Origin: Chloroflexota bacterium
Lineage (GTDB): Bacteria; Chloroflexota; Chloroflexia; Chloroflexales; Roseiflexaceae
Direction: 5' to 3'
NCBI GenBank assembly: GCA_013388755.1
Contig: JACAEQ010000106.1
Location: 1 to 43,079 of the forward strand
Length of the DNA: 43,079 nt
The notes beneath the pieces are model-generated. The model was not told the origin of the DNA. It ran no database searches and saw nothing but the letters and a program-made list of their open reading frames with translations. Shown here one piece after another: positions 25,101-34,414 of the stretch. Positions within the stretch are counted from its first letter, which is position 1. Every line of letters starts with the position of its first letter. Both the position numbers and the translations under genes were made by a program.

Positions 25101-28100
25101 ACCAGTTTGGCAGGGACGCCGTACTCATCGCTGAGGTCGAACCGGCCAGGGCGACCGGCAAGACGAATGACCTCGTTGGGTTCAGCGAGGGTCTCGAAGC
25201 TACCGCTGCCATCTTCACTCTTGACGACGCGCGTGATGTTCCTTGCCAGCATCTGGCGACGGAAGCGTTCAGGGATGAGATCGATAAACTGCTCGCCATG
25301 CAGAATACGCAGGGCATTCTGCTCGTCCATGAGCGGCTTTTCGGCGCCGGGCAGTCCCAGCCCTGTACCGGAGATGACGACCGAGCCAGAGGGTGGAACA
25401 TTGCGGTCATACGCGCCGGTCAGGGACCCATCGCGCGACGCGCCTGCTGCGAGCGACCCTGCGCCTTGCAACGCCTGAGCGAGCAGTTTACCCAGTGCTT
25501 CGAGCGGGATGCCATTGGCCATATCCGCCTCTTCTATCTGACTTACGGGAGCGGTGGCAGTCACAGCGACCGGAGTCGCCGCTGCGGCCACGGTCGAGCG
25601 CGCACGTTCGGCGCCGGATGGTGAGCCAGTATCAGAACCTGTTTCTTCCAGGCCATACCCGGCAGCATACAGGCCACAGAGCGCGTGATTGAAACTCTGG
25701 AGCGTGCCAGTCTTCGGATGGTTCGTGAAAAGCGACACGACATCGGGTTTGGTGCCGAGGACATCATCAACAAACCCTTTGAGCGCCTTTTTCGGGCCCA
25801 CCTCAACGAAGCAGCGCACACCTTCACGATAGAGGGTCTCAAGACCCTTGACCCATTGCACGGGCGACGCGATCTGCTTCTCAAGAATATCCTTGATCTC
25901 GGGCACGGTGGTTGGGTAGAGCTCCCCGGTTACATTCGCCACCAGCGGAATACGTGGCGGCGCGATATGGAAGCGATCGAGTTGCTGGCGCAGTGGGCCG
26001 GATGCCGGCGCAACGATCCTGGTGTGGAACGCATGGCTCACAGGAATGCGTTGTGCCTGGAAACCTTTCTTCGTAAAGAGTTCGATCGCCTGCTCAACCG
26101 CCTTACTGGCGCCACCGACCACGGCCTGATTGTAGGAATTGATATTGGCCGGAACGATGTAGCCGTCAACCTCTTTCAAGGTTTCGAGTACGACATCAAG
26201 TGGCGCCATCACGGCCGCCATCCAGCCATTATCGTCCACCCTGACCTTGCTCATCTCGGAGCCGCGCGCAGCCGATGCTTCGAGCGCCTCGGCGAAGGGC
26301 ATAATGCCGGCGGCATTGAGCGCCGCATACTCGCCGAGGGAGTGGCCCATGACCATGTCGGGTGCGAAGCCATATTCGCCGAGCAGACGATAGAGTGCTG
26401 CATCCAGCATGAGCATGGCCGGCTGCGTAATGGCCGTTTGCATCAGATCGCGTTCGGCCTTCTTCACCGCATCAGGGTCGGCGGAGTCAATGTAGATGTA
26501 ACTGGTGAGAGGCCGACCGAGGATGGGTGTCATCACCACGTCACCCTCTTTGATGACCTCGGCGAAGGCTGGCTCGCTGAGCAGTTCGCGGCCCATGTTG
26601 GTATACTGGCTGCCCTGACCAGGGAAGAGGAACGCCAGTTTGCCAGGTTTTGGCCCGCTGCCGCGAAACACCCCCTGAGCCTGGAGCGCCTTCCACGCGG
26701 CCGGATTATCAAAGCCCGCCGCTTTTTGCGCCTTTTTCAGGCGATCGATCAGTTCGTCGCGGTCGCCGAAATCAATGACCAGGCGTTGTGGCTGGCGGAG
26801 CTCATTCGGGTCGGGAGGAGCGACAGGCGGCGTCCAGCCATCTTCCACCTTGTGAAAGATGGCATCGAGCTTTTCTTTGAGCGCCACCGGTGTTGGCGCG
26901 CCAATGGCAAGGATGCCGCGCAACGGCTTCTTCATGGTGCGGCGTGCCGGAGCGGCGCTGGTTGGAACGGATTGCGGCGTAACGGCCGTTGCCGATGCTG
27001 GCGGCGGCGTAGGCACCGATGCGGCGATGGCTGCGCTGGCATACACCTTCGGCTCGGTGCGAAGCATGCCCGGCACATATTCCTCAAGGACGATATGGAA
27101 GTTCGTGCCACCAAAGCCGTAGGCGCTTACTCCAGCGCGGCGCGGCGTACTGCCGCGTCGTTCCCACTCGCGCGCTTCGTGTAGCAGGTAGAAGGGCGTG
27201 GCATTGAAATCAATATTCGGGTTCGGCTTTTCGCAGTTGAGTGTTGGCGGCAGGATCTTGTGATGGATCGCCATCACGGCCTTCAGCATACCCGCCGCGC
27301 CCGCACCAGCCTTGAGGTGACCGATATTGCTCTTGGCCGAACCAAGGCCGATGCTGCCGCGCTCGCCGCGGAAGCACGTCGCCAGACTCTCGACCTCGAC
27401 CACGTCGCCAACGCGCGTACTGGTGCCATGCGCCTCAACAAGCGTCGCAGTGGATGGGTCGAGGCCGGCATCCTGCCAGGCGCGCTCAACGGCGAGAACC
27501 TGCCCCAGTGGATTTGGTGCGGTAATACCCTTGCCCTTGCCATCAGACGACGCGCCGACACCCCGGATGACGGCATAGATCCGGTCGCCGTCGCGTTCAG
27601 CATCCGCCAGACGCTTGAGCAGGAACGATGCCGATCCTTCACCCATCACAAAGCCGTCGGCGCCGTCGCCAAACGGGCGTGTGCCGGTCGCCGAGAGGGC
27701 ACCGATCTTGCAGAACTTCACAAAGGTGCTGGCCCCCATATTGCGGTCGACGCCGCCAGTGACGACGGCGTCGCACTGGTGCTGGATGAGTTGCTCGCAG
27801 GCCGCGTCAATTGCGGCAAGCGTCGAAGCGCAGGCTGCGTCAGTGATGAAGTTTGGCCCGCGCAAATTGAGCACGTTCGCCACACGTCCCGAGACGATAT
27901 TGGGCAATTCGCCCGGCATCGTATCCTCGGTCACCGGCGGCAGACGCCGGTCGAGCGCCGCGTGCCATTCAGCGGCGAGGGCGTCCTGAACATCTTTCGG
28001 CAGGCGGCGCCAGGCATCGGTGCTTTCGATCAAGCGCAGATATTCGGGGAAGACCACACGTTGATGTGTGATGTAATGCAATTCGCCACCCATGGCCGTG

Positions 28101-28474
28101 CCCAGGATGACCCCTGTACGGTCGGTATCGAGTGGGCGGTCAGGAAAACCATAGTCCGCCAGAGCTTCAGCCGCAATAGTAACCGCCCACTGCTGGCCTT
28201 CGTCCATGGCCGCAGCAACACGCGGCGGGATCTTGAAGCGTTTCCAATCGAAAGTAAAGCCACGCACCCAGCCACCGATCCTGGTATAACTCTTGTCGGG
28301 CGCGGTGGGGTCAGGATCGTAATAGTCGGCAATACTCCAGCGCTCAGGCGGCGTCTCACTGATGCTGTAGCGTTTACCAACGATATTGTTCCAGAAGGCG
28401 GGCGCACCCATGGCATCGGGAAGGATGGCGCCCACCCCGACAACGGCAATCGCCCGTTCCGCAGAGTCTGTCAT
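19166..28474 (-). CDS. Pfa-like iterative polyketide/fatty-acid megasynthase, KS-AT-KS-ACPx5-KR-DH
   Basis: 3102 residues from ATG 28474 (GGAGAG upstream). Domains in order: KS1 (about 1-460; Cys215 in DAACAST, EAHGTST, NIGH); malonyl-type AT (about 610-935; GHSLGE with Ser712, HAFH at 814-817); second KS-like domain (about 1030-1530; Cys1278 in NAACAATT, divergent [13 protein letters not shown]); Ala/Pro linker; five carrier domains (about 1690-2245) joined by Ala/Pro/Val linkers; structural KR half (2270-2510) and KR (about 2515-2790; TGAAGGI, Tyr2712 in SDYSSAN); double-hotdog DH (about 2835-3095; HxxxGxxxxP from His2849, and Glu3020 in ELCFQ where Asp is usual). No ER and no thioesterase. 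The layout is PfaA-like with an extra KS. All five carriers read GVDTVKQ, Thr replacing the phosphopantetheine Ser. Product unknown; a secondary lipid or polyunsaturated chain is the best guess. Confidence 0.92.
21745..23396 (-). repeat. tandem DNA repeat encoding five acyl-carrier domains
   Basis: Five near-identical units of about 345-375 bases lie inside the megasynthase gene. Each encodes one carrier ([13 protein letters not shown] core) plus an Ala/Pro linker. The central Thr residues are at about 1727, 1842, 1957, 2082 and 2200. Unit 1 is the most diverged ([12 protein letters not shown]); units 2-3 (HVIGFVY) and 4-5 (HVINFVY) form pairs, which points to stepwise duplication. Confidence 0.9.
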
Positions 28475-28533
28475 ATTCTGTCTCTCCACATCGGAGAGGC
28501 GGTGGCTCCCCGCCCCTCGCCGTCTCTCTCAAT

Positions 28534-30171
28534 TCATGCCGCCGGGAACGCCTCGACCAGTTTCGCGGCGACGAAGTCCATATCCTCAATCTGGCCGGCC
28601 TGGGCAGCGAAGATCGCTGGCAGATTGAGCGTATTTGCCAGATTCGGGTCGGTCTGGCCGGCGCCAATCAGCCAGGCGAGGCCATCGGTCGCCACCTTGT
28701 AGGCTGCCATGCGTGCATTAATGCGTGCCAGCGCCTGCTCGGTCGCCAGGTCAAGGCCGGAGGCAATGGTCGGCTTGCTGGTTACACGCTCGCTGAACTT
28801 GGCCGCCGTTTCGGCCCAGGCGATCAATTCGCCGAGGCGGAACAGGATGTGCTGATTGCGGGTCAGGCGATCAATGCGGGCGCGTTCGAGGATACTGGCC
28901 AGAGCACGCATCGCAAGCGCGGCAACGCCGGCGCCGTTATTGGGCTCGGCCTGCTGTACCTTGTCGAGCTGCGCGGCCCAGTCGTTGTAATACGCTCCTC
29001 TGGTTTTCAGGTGTAGTTGCCAGCGATCGCGCGCGATGGTCCATTCCATAATCTCCGATGTGCCCTCATAAATGCAGGTAATGCGCACATCGCGTTTGAT
29101 CTTCTCGACCATATATTCTTTGGTATAGCCATAGCCGCCGTGCACCTGGATAGCATCTTCGGCGGCCTTGTTGCCGCCTTCAGTTGCCATATACTTGGCC
29201 ACGGCGCCCTCGGTCTGTTGCTGGTCGTTGCCGCCGTCAATCGTCTCTGCAACCCATTCGATATAGTGGCGGGCAGCTTCGAGGCGCGCGACGTTGGGCA
29301 CAATCAGCTTATGGGTCAGCCCCTGCCGCTGGCTGAGCGGCGTCCCGCCCTGGATGCGCGTCTGGGCGTAGCGGATCGCGCGTCTGGCTGCCTCCCAGCC
29401 GGCGCCCAGGCCGAACGAGCCGACCATCAGGCGGGTGTAGCCGAACACAGCCGCAGCCTGCGCCAGACCTTTCCCTTCCACGCCGCCGACCAGTCGATCA
29501 GCAGGAACGTAGACCTCATCGAGGAAGAGAGCGGCGGTATTGGAGGCGCGAATACCATGCTTATCTTCGGGTTTGCCTTTAGTAAAGCCAGGCGCGTCGT
29601 GTTCAACGATGAACCACGAGATGCCACCGGGAGCATTGGCGAGGATGGTGTAGATTTTTGCCACGCCACCGTTGGAGATCCACTGTTTGCGGCCCGTGAT
29701 CTTGTAGCCGACGACCTTGCCATCTTCTTCGACAGGCACTGCTCTGGTTGTCAGGGTTGCCAGATCGGAGCCGGCCTGTGGTTCTGTCGCGCCATAGGCG
29801 ACGAGCAATCCCTCCTCGGCAATGCGACCCATCCAGTATGCCTTTTGCTCTTCCGTACCACCGACGGTAATCGGGTCGGTGCCGAGGAATGTCGCGAGCA
29901 CGCCGGTCGCGATACCGAGATCAATGGCCGCCATGGCCTCTGAGACGCGATAGATATCGTATGCGCCGCCGCCCATCCCGCCGTATTCTTCGGGGATGAA
30001 GATCAGGTGGAGGCCAAACTTCTCGGGATCGTAGAGATCCTTGAGCACCTCGGCGGGGAATTCGTCATTGTGGTCCAGTTCGCGGAGGTATTCCGGCTTC
30101 AGCTTGCGGTCGGCGTATTCACGCAGCGTCGACAGCACCATGTCGAGCGTCTCGACATCCAGAGCAGTCAT
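28534..30171 (-). CDS. acyl-CoA dehydrogenase family flavoprotein
   Basis: A 545-residue member of the acyl-CoA dehydrogenase family: N-terminal helical domain, middle beta-domain ([16 protein letters not shown], then [13 protein letters not shown] for FAD/substrate binding), and C-terminal helical domain with the catalytic Glu in IYEGTSEI and the FAD motif [15 protein letters not shown]. It is about 150 residues longer than short-chain enzymes, with a helical C-terminal extension of the kind seen in long-chain (fadE12/AidB-like) forms. It probably removes two hydrogens from a long acyl thioester, passing electrons to ETF. It is the first gene of the locus, 59 bases before the megasynthase, with a perfect AGGAGG 8 bases before ATG 30171. 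Since the megasynthase has no enoyl reductase, it may set the saturation state of the product; that is inference. Confidence 0.92.
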   Translation of the reverse strand: MTALDVETLDMVLSTLREYADRKLKPEYLRELDHNDEFPAEVLKDLYDPEKFGLHLIFIPEEYGGMGGGAYDIYRVSEAMAAIDLGIATGVLATFLGTDPITVGGTEEQKAYWMGRIAEEGLLVAYGATEPQAGSDLATLTTRAVPVEEDGKVVGYKITGRKQWISNGGVAKIYTILANAPGGISWFIVEHDAPGFTKGKPEDKHGIRASNTAALFLDEVYVPADRLVGGVEGKGLAQAAAVFGYTRLMVGSFGLGAGWEAARRAIRYAQTRIQGGTPLSQRQGLTHKLIVPNVARLEAARHYIEWVAETIDGGNDQQQTEGAVAKYMATEGGNKAAEDAIQVHGGYGYTKEYMVEKIKRDVRITCIYEGTSEIMEWTIARDRWQLHLKTRGAYYNDWAAQLDKVQQAEPNNGAGVAALAMRALASILERARIDRLTRNQHILFRLGELIAWAETAAKFSERVTSKPTIASGLDLATEQALARINARMAAYKVATDGLAWLIGAGQTDPNLANTLNLPAIFAAQAGQIEDMDFVAAKLVEAFPAA

Positions 30172-30191
30172 CGTATACTCCTCCTAGCAAC

Positions 30192-30217
30192 GTACCGGCG
30201 CGGTACACACTTGTACC
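30192..30217 (-). promoter_or_regulatory. overlapping palindromes (operator-like) before the acyl-CoA dehydrogenase
   Basis: GTACCG-GCG-CGGTAC (30192-30206) overlaps GGTACA-CACT-TGTACC (30202-30217), both perfect, 20-46 bases before the start codon. A weak TACAAT (30246-30241, minus strand) lies upstream without a good -35. The palindromes could bind a dimeric regulator of the whole lipid locus or fold in the leader RNA. Confidence 0.5.
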
Positions 30218-30329
30218 AGAATTCACGGAAATCCTCGCAGATTGTAGCCATGCGCATTGCGGCATGTAGGAAAGAACTATCTATCGTACGGAAAGATGTC
30301 TTCACCCTCCTGTAACTTTTGCAACAATA

Positions 30330-30902
30330 ATGAGTGATATGTTCCAGCAGATCTTCATGTTTCGACGGCCTGTGCTCCTGAGCGCCGCACTTGCGTTGTT
30401 ACTGGCAACGTGCGTTGCCGCCGGTGCGTGGATCAGCCGTGATGCGCGCGCCAGCGAAGCCAGTCAGCGCGAGTATCTTGCCGCGCGCGCCCGCTGGGAC
30501 ACGCGCCCGTTTCGCGACTACCGCCTGGTCGTTCAGGATGGTAGCTGCACCTATGACGTGCTGGTGCGCAACGGACAGATCAACAGCGGCTACCGCGATA
30601 GCTGTAACCTGCGCGCCAGAACTGTCGAGTCGTTGTTCGCGATCGCCGGCGGTAGCGGAGTGCCAGCAACGCACTGCAGCGTCTACGGATGCCTGTGTGA
30701 AACCGTGACCAGAGTGGTTGCAGAATATGATACAACACTGGGCTATCCGCGTAAACTCATCATGGAATCGACGCTCAGGCCCAACTGGCGTTACCTGGAC
30801 TTCTGGCGACGCTTCTTCGCGGACAGGAACACAGCGCAGTGCGATGGCGTCAACCGCTGGACGATCAACGTCCTCTACGTTGGCGCGGCAGGCGTCCCCT
30901 GA
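30330..30902 (+). CDS. membrane-anchored DUF6174-like protein
   Basis: A 190-residue protein with an N-terminal hydrophobic signal/anchor (PVLLSAALALLLATCVAAGAW) and an extracytoplasmic domain. FRDYRLVVQ near residue 65, CTYDVLVRNG, and late EYDTTLGYPRKLIME match the pattern of DUF6174 proteins (Y-x-Y strand, then a D-xx-GYP-xx-I end). Six Cys after the signal (SCTYD, SCNL, HCSVYGCLCE, AQCD) could form disulfides. No function is known. It is divergent from the acyl-CoA dehydrogenase gene, 158 bases away. A non-coding stretch of 849 bases follows. Confidence 0.7.
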   Translation: MSDMFQQIFMFRRPVLLSAALALLLATCVAAGAWISRDARASEASQREYLAARARWDTRPFRDYRLVVQDGSCTYDVLVRNGQINSGYRDSCNLRARTVESLFAIAGGSGVPATHCSVYGCLCETVTRVVAEYDTTLGYPRKLIMESTLRPNWRYLDFWRRFFADRNTAQCDGVNRWTINVLYVGAAGVP

Positions 30903-31044
30903 CGTACCGACCACGGAGGATCAGCCGGGTGGTTGCCGCTGCGCCGTACGTCTGGTTGCCTTTTCCGGACGGTACCCGTGGTGATGCGGAGAAGATGCGG
31001 GCAACCGCCAGATGTTTCTATCGGTATCTGTTCAGATGTACCGC

Positions 31045-31149
31045 TTGCAGCGAGCGAAGCGAATCGTTGCTGAAGCCATCTCCGCTCGCGCCGCTCGCTT
31101 GAGTCGCTTCGCTCGCAAAGACATCCAACCATTTGTTATTCGGACAGGC
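31045..31149. repeat. dispersed repeat, copy near 31.1 kb
   Basis: It starts with TTGCAGCGAGCGAAGCG and ends with GTCGCTTCGCTCGCAAAGAC followed by GTTATTCGGACAGGC. The last 47 bases (31103-31149) match 31419-31462 of the next copy with few changes. It is more degenerate inside than the copy at 14.6 kb. Confidence 0.7.
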
Positions 31150-31302
31150 ACGTGCTCCATGATCGTGTGCCACGATGATCATGTGCCACGATGCGCTGTC
31201 CGGCAATGGCGTGCAGCGTCTGGAAGGCAGACGTGTGTGATGTGCTCCTATTGTGGCACAAAGTACGAGAGATCGCAATAGCAACCAGCGCCGTAATTGT
31301 TC

Positions 31303-31471
31303 ACTCTTAGTGCCTCTCCGAAAACCCATGGGCATGCGGTCATGGCGAGGAGCGCCAGCGACTGCCTGCAGCGAGCGCAGCGTGGCTGACGCAATCGACC
31401 GGCCCGAGCGGAGATTGCGTCGCTTCGCTCGCAATGACATCCAGTCCGTTATTCGGATAGGCTCTTAGAGT
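31303..31471. repeat. composite dispersed repeat with nested terminal inverted repeats, copy near 31.4 kb
   Basis: The inner element (about 31338-31439) is the TCATTGCGAG-type palindrome in reverse orientation to the 14.6-kb copy. It is flanked by outer imperfect inverted repeats of about 24 bases (left begins ACTCTTAGTGCCTCTCCGAA, right complement begins ACTCTAAGAGCCTATCCGAA; 19 of 24 match). The outer ends look like those of a miniature inverted-repeat transposable element; no transposase is present. Confidence 0.65.
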
Positions 31472-31751
31472 ACCGTTTTTTTGCGTCGGCGGTGCGACGT
31501 GTACTGGTGCTTGCGGAAGTCATACCGCCGCCGATTCTTTATCTCGAGGGCCTCCCTCGAACCCCCGATTGTGAACAGTTACCCGGCGCCGATGTTGCCC
31601 ACCGGCCACGGGATGGGAGTCTGGTCTTGATTTCGCCCGTTTAACAAAGTACGAACGTACATCGTATGGCAGTCATATAGATTGCGTATCTTTGCGCCGC
31701 AGTTCCGCATTCATACTCGATAGGAGCAGGTTCACGAGGGGGATGCATCCG

Positions 31752-32222
31752 ATGGCGCGAATCGTCTGTCTGTCCGACACCCTCTCGCTCGTACGCGCCA
31801 TTCGGCGTGAACTGGCGGGCGGCGAACACTCGATTCACCTGTTGCCCTGTTCACGTCTAAATGATGCGTTGCGTCAGGCAGTGCGGCAGGCTGCGCCAGA
31901 TATCGTGCTCCTGGAGTTGACTCATACGCTCGACAACCCGCATATCTACTTCTTCCTGCGCGCCGATCAGGCAACGCGCCACGTGCCGGTCGTACTCCTC
32001 TCGTCTATGCCCCATATCGAGTTGTATGCCGACGCGCTGGGCGCGGATGGATTCGTGCATACCCCCCTGAATGAGGCCGAGTTGCACGTTGTGCTCGATA
32101 CGTGCCTTGGTGTGCGCCGCTCGTTCCCGCCGCATCAGGTGCCAGCGCGGCGACGCGCCGTTTCAGTGGCGCGCCGTATGGTGGCGCGTTATCCAGTGAT
32201 CACGCTGCCAGTGAACACATAG
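31752..32222 (+). CDS. receiver-like protein lacking phosphorylation residues (pseudo-receiver)
   Basis: 156 residues, about 120 of which fit the alternating pattern of a CheY-like fold (ARIVCLSDTLSL, DIVLLELT, VPVVLLSSM, GADGFVHTPLNEAELHVVL). The phosphoacceptor Asp is Glu55, the conserved Lys before Pro is Thr104, and the acidic pocket at the end of strand 1 has only one Asp (LSDT). It therefore should not be phosphorylated in the normal way; the Glu may hold a constitutively active-like state. A short basic tail (RRRAVSVARRMVARYP) follows. ATG 31752 is chosen: AGGGGG lies 10 bases upstream, whereas ATG 31743 is too close to it. It converges with the CapA-like gene. Confidence 0.7.
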   Translation: MARIVCLSDTLSLVRAIRRELAGGEHSIHLLPCSRLNDALRQAVRQAAPDIVLLELTHTLDNPHIYFFLRADQATRHVPVVLLSSMPHIELYADALGADGFVHTPLNEAELHVVLDTCLGVRRSFPPHQVPARRRAVSVARRMVARYPVITLPVNT

Positions 32223-32264
32223 ATCACTTCTGCCAGAGGCAGCAAGCCGTTTCTGTGACGCGAA

Positions 32265-34358
32265 TCAGTACCGGCGCCGGTCGCGCCGTCGTCCTCGCTG
32301 CCATTCATACCAGGCAGCAATCGCCAGCGGCACCGTGCTTGCCAGAAGCAGCCAGGACCAGGAGCGCAGGTCGGTGCCCCGCCTGTTCCGATCCAGTGTG
32401 TCAGTCGCCTCGCGTGCGTCAGAACCATCGCTATGCAGTGGTGGATCACGCATGGCGCCTGTTGCCTCTCCTTCGCGACTGGCTGGCTGATCCGGAAGTG
32501 GCGCGTTGTCTGGCGGTGTTCCTGGCAATCCTGGCACCGGTGCAATCGCCACCGGTGCAGGGGTCGATGATGGGTCTGCCCCGGCTTCTGATGCGCACAG
32601 GGTGTCAATGTCGCCATATTCAGCCATAAGCCGGCCAATGCGCACGCCACCGGGTGCGGCCGCGTCGGTTTCGAGGCGCACTCGCTCGAAGTATTGCACC
32701 GTGCGCTCGATGCCGGTATCTGGATCGGGCTCGGTCAGCGGGCCACTGATTGGATAGCCGAATACAGGGACGCCGCCATACTGCTCAAAGAATGCCTGGA
32801 ACGCCCCGTTCGCAAACGTATCGGTGTTGAGTGTGGCGCGCCGCCATGCCGCCCCATAACGCTGCTCATAGGCACGCGTTCCGATTTGCGTGCCAACCAC
32901 GCGAAACGGCCAGGATGCCTGCGGATGCCATTCGAGCCGCTGCAGATCGGTGTGCAATACGTACGTCTCCGTGACGCAGTCACCCGCAAGTTCACGACGT
33001 GGCGCGCCGCGCGGGTACCCATAGACAACCAGCGCGTCCAGCACCGAACGTGGCATTGTTCCACCAAGGGTACGGTACTGCTCAGCAAAATCGCCGCGCA
33101 GGTGCAGATCTGGCCGCTCAGCGAAGGAGAGTGACGGGCATACCTCGACGATGCTCGCAGGCGGATCGGGGGCGATCTGGCGCGCGCCGCCCGGATCGCG
33201 CATCATCGCGCGGACGTGACCGATAACCGGCTCATACCCTTGTAACGGGATCGGTGCCGGGCGCGTATCGCCGTCAACATGGATCGTCGGCAGGTAGCGA
33301 TAACCGGTGAGACGCGCGCTCCCGCCGGCGGCGCGCGCAATCCCAACATAGAGAATCACCGATGTTGCGGTGAAGAGTTGATCCTGGTACGCCCCCTGTG
33401 AGGCCAGGAAGTTGGCCAGCGAATAGGCCACCAGCCCGCGTCGCCCGCCGGCTTCAACCAGGTCCACCGGCTGCAATGTGTGCGGCTGCGCGCCAAGAAT
33501 GATATCTGCACCGGCGGCAATCATGGCACGTGCGCCTTCCAACTGGTACTCGGCCGGGAAGAACTGGTATTCCTGCCCCCAGTGCGCGGCGACAATGACA
33601 ATGTCGGTTTCGCGCCGCGCCTGCGCGATGGCATCGATCACGCGCTGACGCACGCCGCCCTGCGCGCCGTAACTATCGGATTGCCACAGCAGGTTGACCT
33701 GGCCATATGGGTCGGGGATGCCATTCATTCCCCACGTGGCTGCAAGAAACCCGACCCGCACGCTGACCCCATCGCGGGCAAATGTGAGGGGGAGATAGGG
33801 CGGGCGCGGCTCTGATGCCGCAGCACCGGATACGGCTCCGTGGTGCAGGATGCCGCTCTCGTCCAGGACGCGCAGAGTCGCGTCGAGGCCTTCCGGGCCG
33901 CGATCGAGAATATGGTTGTTGGCGGTGGAGACGACGGTGATTCCGGCGTGACGCAGGGCGTGTGCAAGGCGTGGATTGAAGTTGAACAGCGGATAGCCGC
34001 TCAAGGGGCTTCCCTCGAGCATCGCGCCGTCAAGGTTGGTATACGCCATGTCGGCAGCCTGCAGAAATGGACGGACATAGTCGAACAGCACGTCATAGCC
34101 CTGTGCTTCGCCAACCAGTTGAATGTTCTCGTGGGGAAAAGCATCGCCGGTTGCGGCGATGGTGAAGTGGACCTCGCCCGCGTCGCCGGTACCGCAGTCG
34201 TTGAGTGTGAGCAGTGGTTGGTCCAGGCCATCGGCGCGCTGCGCGGCTGCCGGTGTACCTACCAGCGTGACGCCGGCGATTGCCAGCGCGAGTGTGCTGT
34301 GTGTGAACAGCCGCGCGCATCGAGAGACGATCGATACCGGATTGCTTATCGTTTGCAT
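32265..34358 (-). CDS. CapA-family (PGA_cap) exported metallophosphoesterase-fold protein
   Basis: 697 residues. A signal peptide (LALAIAGVTLVGTPAAA) is followed by a CapA domain (about 55-370). Motifs are IAATGDAFPHENI, NLDGAM, STANNHILDRGPEGL, VAAHWGQEYQ and ILGAQPHTLQPV, which match poly-gamma-glutamate synthesis CapA and the calcineurin-like fold that surrounds a metal site. The region 390-610 is an unassigned domain (containing FFEQYGGVPVFGYPISGPL, a phrase common in Chloroflexota extracellular proteins). A Pro/Thr-rich linker, one C-terminal transmembrane helix (SWSWLLLASTVPLAIAAWY) and a basic tail anchor it. No CapB or CapC is nearby, so a role other than poly-glutamate synthesis, such as cell-surface hydrolysis, is likely. 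Confidence 0.85.
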   Translation of the reverse strand: MQTISNPVSIVSRCARLFTHSTLALAIAGVTLVGTPAAAQRADGLDQPLLTLNDCGTGDAGEVHFTIAATGDAFPHENIQLVGEAQGYDVLFDYVRPFLQAADMAYTNLDGAMLEGSPLSGYPLFNFNPRLAHALRHAGITVVSTANNHILDRGPEGLDATLRVLDESGILHHGAVSGAAASEPRPPYLPLTFARDGVSVRVGFLAATWGMNGIPDPYGQVNLLWQSDSYGAQGGVRQRVIDAIAQARRETDIVIVAAHWGQEYQFFPAEYQLEGARAMIAAGADIILGAQPHTLQPVDLVEAGGRRGLVAYSLANFLASQGAYQDQLFTATSVILYVGIARAAGGSARLTGYRYLPTIHVDGDTRPAPIPLQGYEPVIGHVRAMMRDPGGARQIAPDPPASIVEVCPSLSFAERPDLHLRGDFAEQYRTLGGTMPRSVLDALVVYGYPRGAPRRELAGDCVTETYVLHTDLQRLEWHPQASWPFRVVGTQIGTRAYEQRYGAAWRRATLNTDTFANGAFQAFFEQYGGVPVFGYPISGPLTEPDPDTGIERTVQYFERVRLETDAAAPGGVRIGRLMAEYGDIDTLCASEAGADPSSTPAPVAIAPVPGLPGTPPDNAPLPDQPASREGEATGAMRDPPLHSDGSDAREATDTLDRNRRGTDLRSWSWLLLASTVPLAIAAWYEWQRGRRRDRRRY

Positions 34359-34414
34359 ATGTTGCCCACCAGATACACGATCGCATACGTGCCCATCAAA
34401 ATGACAGATAGGAT

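Larger units (their letters stand above)
30903..31751. other. 849-base non-coding stretch with repeats
   Basis: No ORF here looks real. The stretch holds two related dispersed repeats (31045-31149 and 31303-31471), an imperfect hairpin with CATGATCGTG / CACGATGATCATG arms (about 31158-31183), a run of seven T at 31475-31481 and a Cys/stop-rich AT-poorer tail. Nothing else is recognisable. No RNA gene could be folded by eye. Confidence 0.6.

Noticed and set aside
19208-28702. Long plus-strand open frames (about 200-500 codons) opposite the megasynthase gene
   Set aside because: They are antisense shadows of a GC-rich, strongly biased coding strand; their translations are low-complexity or rich in His/Arg/Asp and match no family, while the minus strand encodes clear enzymatic domains throughout.
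30903-31751. CRISPR array or small RNA gene in the repeat-rich gap
   Set aside because: The repeats are inverted and irregularly spaced, not direct repeats with equal spacers, and no cas gene is near; no RNA family fold was recognised by eye.
32265-34358. Poly-gamma-glutamate capsule operon
   Set aside because: Only a CapA-like domain is present; CapB and CapC are absent, so the capsule function is not supported.
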